A DNA stretch of 35,893 bases, taken from positions 1-35,893 of the forward strand of contig JAQGJP010000072.1 of the NCBI GenBank assembly GCA_028290545.1, written 5' to 3'. This document shows positions 30,509 to 35,893 of this stretch, one piece after another; the stretch's first letter is position 1; the number at the start of each line of letters is the position of its first letter. This DNA comes from Rhizobium sp. (GTDB taxonomy: Bacteria; Pseudomonadota; Alphaproteobacteria; Rhizobiales; Rhizobiaceae). Position numbers and translations under genes: made by a program. The notes beneath the pieces were generated by a model. That model worked only from the letters and a program-made list of their open reading frames with translations, ran no database searches and was not told where the DNA came from.

Positions 30509-32194
30509 TCATAGGGTCGGTTCGTGCCGCTTTTCTGTCATACGGGGCAATTGACGAACCGTCGACGATAGCGACCCGATCTGTTCCAGCGCCGCGGCTG
30601 CAGCCAGAAGACCCTGCGTATAGGGATGAGTCGGCGTGCTGAAGAGATCGGCTGCCGCACCCTTCTCGACCACTCTTCCGGCCTGCATGACGATGACGCT
30701 GTCACACAGCTCGCTGACAACGGCGAGGTCATGGCTGATGAACATGAGGGTCAGGGAGCGCGTGCGCTGCAGCTCCTTCAGCAGCTTGAGCACCTGCGCC
30801 TGGATAGACACGTCGAGCGCGGAGACGATCTCGTCGCAGATCAACAGTTGCGGCGACAAAGCGAGAGCGCGGGCGATGTTGACCCGCTGGCGCTGGCCGC
30901 CTGACAACTCGCGGGGCAGCCGATTGAGATGCGTGCTCGACAGGCCGACTTCCTCAAGCAAGGCGACGACTGCATCCCGGCGCTTGGGACGGGCCATGCC
31001 GGAAATGGCGAACGGCTCTCCGACTGCCTGTTCGACGGTGAGGCGCGGGTTGAGCGCGCCATAGGAATCCTGGAAAATGTACTGCATGCGGGCGCGAAAG
31101 GCGGCCGGCATCCGCGCGGGGTCGGCCAGCGCCGCACCATCAAGGTGGATGGTCCCGGATTCGATGCGCGACAGGCCGACAATGGCTTTGGCGACCGTGC
31201 TCTTGCCGCTGCCGCTTTCGCCGACGATCCCGAGCGCGCTGCCTTTGGGAACGTCGAACGTGACGCCGTCGACCGCTATGACCGGGCGGGAGAAAGGACC
31301 GCGGCCGGGATAGGTGACGAGGAGATTGCCGACCGACAGCAGATTTTCCGGTCGTGCTCCGGAGCTCGCTGGCGAAGGCAGGGACGGGCGCGTTCCCGGC
31401 GCCCGCACGCTTGGGCGCGCATCGAGGAGCATGCGTGTGTAGTCCTGCTGCGGCGCCGTCAGCACTTCCCCGGTGGGGCCTTGCTCGACGGTTTTGCCCT
31501 TTTGCAGAACCAGGACGTCGTCGGCATGATTGGCGACGATGCCGAGATCGTGGGTGATCAGCAGCATGGCCATGCCGCGCGCTTGCTGAAGACGCTTGAG
31601 CAATTGCAGGATCTGGGCTTGCACCGTCATGTCGAGGGCGGTCGTCGGCTCGTCGGCGATCAGCAGCGACGGATTGCCCGCCAGAGCGATGGCAATGGCC
31701 ACGCGCTGCTGCTGGCCGCCGGACAATTCGTGCGGGTAGCGTCGGGTAGCGTCTGGAACCCGGTCAAGGCCGACCTCCGCCAACAGTTCGGCGATGCGCC
31801 GCTCTGCATCGCTTTTTCGCCGAACGTCGCGCGGCAGGACCTCGGAAATCTGGGCTGCAACGGTCATCAGCGGATTGAGCGCTGCCGACGGATCCTGAAA
31901 GACAACGGCGATCTCGCGGCTGCGAATCGCCCGCAGCTGCGCCTCTGGCAGGGCGAGAAGGTCGCGGCCCGAAAACATTGCTCGCCCGGACGTTGTGACC
32001 CTCGTGCCCACCGGCGTCAGGCCGATCAGCGACATGGCGGTCATCGACTTGCCCGATCCGGATTCCCCGACCAGGGCCAGGGTTTGGCCCCGCTCGATGT
32101 CGAATGAGACGCCGGCGACGGCACTGACCGATCCGGAGCGACCGCTTATGGTGACGTTCAGATCAAGGACGGAGAGGAGGGAAGGTTGGGTCAT
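30509..32194 (-). CDS. Fused two-domain ABC ATP-binding protein (DppD-DppF type)
   Basis: A 561-residue protein with two complete ATPase halves. The first (residues 1-265) has [17 protein letters not shown] and LLIADEPTT. The second (about 285-545) has [17 protein letters not shown] and [12 protein letters not shown]. An Ala/Pro/Ser-rich linker joins them ([18 protein letters not shown]). Both keep the switch His (ITHDLG; ISHDLA) and the [11 protein letters not shown] type tail in the second half. It replaces the separate DppD and DppF subunits, as in GsiA/YejF-like proteins. It overlaps the DppB-like gene by ATGA and is the last gene of the leftward operon. Confidence 0.95.
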   Translation of the reverse strand: MTQPSLLSVLDLNVTISGRSGSVSAVAGVSFDIERGQTLALVGESGSGKSMTAMSLIGLTPVGTRVTTSGRAMFSGRDLLALPEAQLRAIRSREIAVVFQDPSAALNPLMTVAAQISEVLPRDVRRKSDAERRIAELLAEVGLDRVPDATRRYPHELSGGQQQRVAIAIALAGNPSLLIADEPTTALDMTVQAQILQLLKRLQQARGMAMLLITHDLGIVANHADDVLVLQKGKTVEQGPTGEVLTAPQQDYTRMLLDARPSVRAPGTRPSLPSPASSGARPENLLSVGNLLVTYPGRGPFSRPVIAVDGVTFDVPKGSALGIVGESGSGKSTVAKAIVGLSRIESGTIHLDGAALADPARMPAAFRARMQYIFQDSYGALNPRLTVEQAVGEPFAISGMARPKRRDAVVALLEEVGLSSTHLNRLPRELSGGQRQRVNIARALALSPQLLICDEIVSALDVSIQAQVLKLLKELQRTRSLTLMFISHDLAVVSELCDSVIVMQAGRVVEKGAAADLFSTPTHPYTQGLLAAAAALEQIGSLSSTVRQLPRMTEKRHEPTL

Positions 32195-33120
32195 GCGTTC
32201 CTCAATCGGGGATCGATAAGCTTCTGAACGATATCTGTGGCGAGATTGGCCGTGATGACGGCGAAGCCGAGCCAGATGATCACAGCCTGCACCACCGGAT
32301 AGTCGCGACCCTGGATCGCCTGGAGTGCGAGCGTGCCGAGCCCGGGCAGGCCGAAGACGACTTCCATCGTGATCGCCCCGGTGAAGACGCCCGCCAGCAA
32401 GAGGCCGCCAATGGCGACGATGACGGTGAGCGCGTTGGGCAGCACGTGGCGAAGGATGATGCGCGTGTGGCTGAGGCCCTTGGCGCGGGCCATGCGGATG
32501 AACTCGGCGGACTCGATGTCCTTCATATCCTCGTGGAGCAGCTTGGAAAGCGTGCCGGTCATGTCGAGCCCCAGGATAATCGCCGGCACGATGAAATTAC
32601 CGATCGCGGGGATCCAGTGCAGCCACACGGCAAAGACGATCACGCAGCCGATGCCGATGGAGAAGGTGGGCATGGTGATCGACCAGATGGTGACCGCTTC
32701 GACCAGGCCGACGAAGATAGAACGCGGATAGAGGCGCGCCAGCGTCGGCAGTCCGATTCCCAGCGTGGTGCCGATGGCAAGGGCGGCGGCTCCCAGCTTC
32801 AGCGTCGAGGGCAGGACCGTCGCGAGCAAGCCGGAGATCGGCATGTTGTAGCGCGACGATACGCCCAGATTGCCGGAGGCGAGCATGGAGACCCACTCGA
32901 AGAACTGTGTCATCCAGTCCTTGTTGAGGCCGAGCTCCGCGCGCATCGCAGTCTGCTGGGAATAGGTCAGCGAACCTTCGATCCCCTTGAGATCGACCAC
33001 GTCGCCGGGGATCATCCGGATGACGAAGAACGTGAAGACGACGATGCCGACCGCAATGGCGAAGGACCTCGCAATATCGGCGCCGATGCTGGCAAACAGC
33101 CGAAGACGATGGCGGTTCAT
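32191..33120 (-). CDS. ABC importer permease, DppB-like
   Basis: A 309-residue membrane protein. The N-terminus SFAIAVGIVVFTFFVIRMIPGDVVDL is the DppB type, and the ATPase-docking loop is FIRMARAKGLSHTRIILRHVLPNAL. The C-terminus has FTGAITMEVVFGLPGLGTLALQAIQGRDYPVVQ. I start at the ATG at 33120, which overlaps the DppC-like stop by ATGA; a longer frame upstream is only overlap with that gene. It forms the channel with the DppC-like subunit. Confidence 0.94.
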   Translation of the reverse strand: MNRHRLRLFASIGADIARSFAIAVGIVVFTFFVIRMIPGDVVDLKGIEGSLTYSQQTAMRAELGLNKDWMTQFFEWVSMLASGNLGVSSRYNMPISGLLATVLPSTLKLGAAALAIGTTLGIGLPTLARLYPRSIFVGLVEAVTIWSITMPTFSIGIGCVIVFAVWLHWIPAIGNFIVPAIILGLDMTGTLSKLLHEDMKDIESAEFIRMARAKGLSHTRIILRHVLPNALTVIVAIGGLLLAGVFTGAITMEVVFGLPGLGTLALQAIQGRDYPVVQAVIIWLGFAVITANLATDIVQKLIDPRLRNA

Positions 33121-33974
33121 AGGGTGACACTCCTGCGGGATACATCGAAGCGCTGGCGCATTGCGTTGCCGGTGATGGCAAGGGCGAATGTCACCAGAGA
33201 GAGGACGATGATGGGTGCAAGAGCCACGAACGGCGCCTGCTCGATATAGGGCGTGGAGCTGGCGATCATGCGGCCCCACGTCGGCGTTTCGGGGGAGGCG
33301 CCCAGTCCCAGGAAGCTCAGAACGGATTCGGAGACGATGCAGCGGGGCAGGACGATCGCGAACTGAGTGATCAGGGCTCCGAGGATATTGGGGAGCACAT
33401 GGACGATGGCGATGCGCATTTTGCCGGCACCAAGCACCTTGGCCGCCGACGTGTAGGGCTGGGCCATCTGCTTCTTGTAGGTGGCGCGCGTCATCATCGC
33501 GAAATGGGGAGCAAAGGACACGCCAAGCGCCAGGATGACGGACGCCATGCCGGGCTCGAAGGCGACGATGCAGGTGAGGGCGAAGAGGATACCCGGCAGC
33601 GCCCGGATGAGATCGATGACGGCAAACAGCGCGGCTTCGGCGGCCTTGCCGAGTGACATGGCCAGGAGCGAGGCCAGAGCGCCCAGCAGCAGGGCCACGC
33701 AGGCGGCTCCCGCCCCGTAGACAAGGCTGAGGCGGGTTCCGACGATGAGGCGTGAATAGACGTCCTGTCCCTGGTCGTCAGTGCCCAGCAGATGCGCGGC
33801 GCTTGGTGGCTCGTTCATGTCCGCGCTGAAACTGTAGGGATCCTGCGTGACCAGAAACGATCCGGCCACGCAGACGAACAGGGTGATGGCGATGATTGCA
33901 AGCGCAAAGATCGTCAGGCGGGAGAGGCCCGAAAACGGGAGGCAGGGGATCCGGGCTGGAGCTTCAACCGACAT
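33117..33974 (-). CDS. ABC importer permease, DppC-like
   Basis: A 285-residue membrane protein with the DppC signature HLLGTDDQGQDVYSRLIVGTRLSL after the first helix. It has a docking loop (YTSAAKVLGAGKMRIAIVHVLPNILGALI) and LSFLGLGASPETPTWGRMIASS. It lies 33 bp after the binding-protein gene. The gene order binding protein, DppC, DppB, ATPase differs from that of the other importer in this window (DppB, DppC, two ATPases, hydrolase, binding protein), so the two operons are not recent duplicates. Confidence 0.94.
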   Translation of the reverse strand: MSVEAPARIPCLPFSGLSRLTIFALAIIAITLFVCVAGSFLVTQDPYSFSADMNEPPSAAHLLGTDDQGQDVYSRLIVGTRLSLVYGAGAACVALLLGALASLLAMSLGKAAEAALFAVIDLIRALPGILFALTCIVAFEPGMASVILALGVSFAPHFAMMTRATYKKQMAQPYTSAAKVLGAGKMRIAIVHVLPNILGALITQFAIVLPRCIVSESVLSFLGLGASPETPTWGRMIASSTPYIEQAPFVALAPIIVLSLVTFALAITGNAMRQRFDVSRRSVTL

Positions 33975-34007
33975 TTCAGGGCCTTTCCTTGTTTTGGCCG
34001 ATGGCCG

Positions 34008-35522
34008 TTATTTCTCGATCCAGGCGAAGGCGACGCCGCCATCGACACGGTGGGCCGAGTAGTTGAAGCCGACCGTCAGATCGTGAACCTTGGGGCTGAT
34101 GGCGAAGGCCGTCGGCGACTGGCCGAGACCGATGGTGTAGTACTTGTCCATCACCCGCTGCCATGCCTTGAGGTAAGAGGCACGTGTCTGGTTCGGGTCG
34201 GCAGTCGAGATCGCGGACTTGATGAGGGCGTCGAGTTCCGGATCCTGGATGCCGCCCCAAAGGCCCGGATTCGGCCCATCGCTCATCAGACGCACCCAAC
34301 GCAGGAAGATATCGTTGCGGGCACCCGAGCCGCCGGGAAAGATGTCCCAGTCAAATTGTGACAGGGCCCGCTGGAAGCCGAGATCGTCGAACTGCTTGAC
34401 GTCGACATTGAAGCCGAGCTGGCGCAGGGTCTGGGCTACGGGCGCGGCGCTGCGGCTGGCAGCTGTCGAAACCATGTAGAGCGTGTAGTCACCCGGATTG
34501 ACGTGCTGATCGGCGATCAGCTGCTTGGCGGCGGCAAGATCAGGCTTGTTGTGCTTGTCGTCGGCCGCCATTTTCGCGTCGTAGAAGAAGTCGCCCTTGC
34601 TAACCATCTGGTTGCCGGGGATGCCGTAGTCGCCGTACATGATCTTGACGAGCTGCGCACGGTCGATGGCGTCGGCAACGGCCTCACGGATCTTGATGTT
34701 GTCGAAGGGCGGACGCGGATGGCGGTTGTTGAAGGAAATGAAGTCCCAGCTGGTGCCGCCCAGGAAGTCGATAGTGAAGCCGGCATCCTTCAGCGTCTTC
34801 ACCTTGTTCAACGGGATTCGGGCGGCCTGGTAGTCGCCGGCGCGAAGCCCGAGCGACGGATCGGCGATCTCGCGGACGTCGAACTCGACGTCATCAACAT
34901 AGGGGTGGCCCTTCATCCAGTAATCGGCGAATTTGTGCCCCTTGAGGACAAGCTGAGGCGTCCAGCTGTCGAAAGTGAACGGGCCGGTGCCGATCGGATG
35001 GGTGATGTTCGTGTCCCAGCCGGGAGATTCCGGAGCAAGTATCCAGGCCTCGGCGATGAGGTTCAGGAAGGGTGAGAAGGGAGCCTTCATGTGAACGACG
35101 AAGGTATGGTCGTCGGGCGCCTCGAAACTATTGACCTGTTCCATGGCGGTGGTCAGCCAGCCGCCCTTCACCTTGTCGCGGATGCGGTCGAAATTCTTCT
35201 TCACATCGTCGGCGGTCATAACCCGACCGTTGTGAAACTTTACGCCCTGACGCAGGTCGAAGGTGTAGGTCAGGCCGTTAGGCGAAATCGTCCAGCTTTT
35301 TGCGAGCAGGCCCTTCGGGCTGCCGTCCTTGGAAATCGTGGTCAGGGTTTCGGCGAAGGAATGGGGCAGGAAGATGGCGCCGGTGTGCCGGTGGAAGTCC
35401 GTCGTGTCCAGCGTGCCCCATTGCATTCTCAGCGTACCGCCGTAAACGGGGCCGGCCGCGTAGGTCGGCGCCGCCTGCCCGATCAGCAGGGCAGCGGCCA
35501 GGGATAGAAGTAGCTTTTTCAT
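34008..35522 (-). CDS. Periplasmic substrate-binding protein, family 5
   Basis: A 504-residue protein. Residues 1-22 are a Sec signal peptide (MKKLLLSLAAALLIGQAAPTYA). SBP_bac_5 signatures follow: GGTLRMQWGTLDTTDFHRH, FHNGRVMTADDVKKNFDRI, HPIGTGPFTFDSW and RPPFDNIKIREAVADAIDR. AGGAG lies just before the ATG. It is the binding component of the leftward importer. A phosphatase-superfamily gene starts the visible part of the operon 33 bp upstream, which may hint at a phosphorylated or phosphodiester-containing compound, but that is speculative. Confidence 0.95.
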   Translation of the reverse strand: MKKLLLSLAAALLIGQAAPTYAAGPVYGGTLRMQWGTLDTTDFHRHTGAIFLPHSFAETLTTISKDGSPKGLLAKSWTISPNGLTYTFDLRQGVKFHNGRVMTADDVKKNFDRIRDKVKGGWLTTAMEQVNSFEAPDDHTFVVHMKAPFSPFLNLIAEAWILAPESPGWDTNITHPIGTGPFTFDSWTPQLVLKGHKFADYWMKGHPYVDDVEFDVREIADPSLGLRAGDYQAARIPLNKVKTLKDAGFTIDFLGGTSWDFISFNNRHPRPPFDNIKIREAVADAIDRAQLVKIMYGDYGIPGNQMVSKGDFFYDAKMAADDKHNKPDLAAAKQLIADQHVNPGDYTLYMVSTAASRSAAPVAQTLRQLGFNVDVKQFDDLGFQRALSQFDWDIFPGGSGARNDIFLRWVRLMSDGPNPGLWGGIQDPELDALIKSAISTADPNQTRASYLKAWQRVMDKYYTIGLGQSPTAFAISPKVHDLTVGFNYSAHRVDGGVAFAWIEK

Positions 35523-35555
35523 AAGAGCTCCTGGGAGGTTGAGTTCTGGAGAGGG

Positions 35556-35893
35556 TCAGTTCTGGGGAAGAGCCAGTCCGTCGATGCCGGATCTGGGAAG
35601 ATCGAGAAAACGCAGGACTGTCGGTGCGATGTCGATGAGGCGTGTGACGCCGTGCTCGACTGTGCCGGGGGCAAAACCGCCGCCGTTGACGGCAAGGAAC
35701 GGATGACGCTCAAAGCCGCCGAGGCCACCGTGGCTGCCAAAACCTTCAGGCTTGCCGGGCTTGGCTTCGTCGACGCAGAGCGTGATATGGCCGCGCACGC
35801 CGAATTCGTTCGGCTCCTCGTTGCGGGCCATCGAGACGACAATGGAAAGACCATCGCCGGGGCGCTGGCCGATATGCAGCATCTCCTCGCCAT
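35556..35893 (-). CDS. Alkaline-phosphatase-superfamily enzyme (phosphodiesterase/sulfatase-like), C-terminal part
   Basis: Only the last 112 codons are inside the window; the reading frame stays open to the edge. FGSHGGLGGFERHPFLAVNGGGFAPGTVEHGVTRLIDIAPTVLRFLDLP is the C-terminal signature of type-I phosphodiesterases, phosphoglycerate mutase-like and sulfatase-like enzymes (a metal-binding His-containing loop, then IDIAPTVL and the end of the domain). The nucleophile region is outside the window. It precedes the binding-protein gene by 33 bp on the same strand, so it is probably the first known gene of the importer operon. Substrate and localisation cannot be said. Confidence 0.8.
   Translation of the reverse strand, partial: GEEMLHIGQRPGDGLSIVVSMARNEEPNEFGVRGHITLCVDEAKPGKPEGFGSHGGLGGFERHPFLAVNGGGFAPGTVEHGVTRLIDIAPTVLRFLDLPRSGIDGLALPQN

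Noticed and set aside
1..35893. CRISPR arrays, tRNA or rRNA genes, phage attachment sites
   Set aside because: No regularly spaced repeats, no tRNA cloverleaf-like segments with conserved TTC-G arm, no rRNA sequence and no integrase gene were seen on either strand.

Overview
The window looks like a piece of an alphaproteobacterial, probably Rhizobiales/Rhizobiaceae-type, chromosome or large replicon. Support comes from a PmtA-type phosphatidylethanolamine N-methyltransferase, a NadQ-like (COG4111) regulator next to nadA and nadC, a large MCP with a C-terminal CheR-type pentapeptide, two complete Dpp/Opp-type ABC importers, and high-GC coding sequence interrupted by AT-richer non-coding stretches. 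Genus cannot be fixed from sequence alone.

Left part (1-8489): a leftward operon of a formyltransferase-fold enzyme, an ATP-grasp ligase and a HAD phosphatase (cut by the window edge) faces, across a 1.27 kb AT-rich gap, a rightward operon of an MBOAT acyltransferase, a membrane-anchored SGNH-like protein, an acyl carrier protein and an FkbH-like HAD-IIIC enzyme. The rightward set has the same four-part logic as DltABCD (loading enzyme, carrier, MBOAT, SGNH protein), but the loading enzyme is FkbH, which in polyketide systems makes glyceryl-carrier protein. It is the best candidate for an undescribed system here: a carrier-dependent (hydroxy)acyl decoration pathway for a surface glycan or lipid.

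Middle part (8590-18126): a SufR-like, cysteine-bearing regulator is divergent from a Tat-exported metal-dependent amidohydrolase, with a dyad just upstream of the regulator. Then come a decayed solute-binding-protein fragment, a LuxR-type solo regulator with altered ligand-pocket positions, a membrane GGDEF-EAL protein, a 1.1 kb non-coding stretch with duplicated palindromes, an MCP and a small orphan ORF.

Right part (18127-35893): a tightly overlapped operon holds an M20 deacylase, a GntR/FCD regulator, DppB/C/D/F-like transporter parts, an alpha/beta hydrolase and a substrate-binding protein, with a GntR-like operator in front and a good terminator behind. An IS110 transposase scrap follows. 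Next, on the minus strand, is the NAD cluster nadQ-nadA-(53-codon ORF)-nadC. nadB is missing from its usual place, and a clear promoter carries two matching palindromes. After that come pmtA and a second, leftward peptide/oligo-type ABC importer operon. That operon begins, as far as the window shows, with the C-terminal part of an alkaline-phosphatase-superfamily enzyme.

Function calls rest on recognisable motifs read by eye; no database search was possible.
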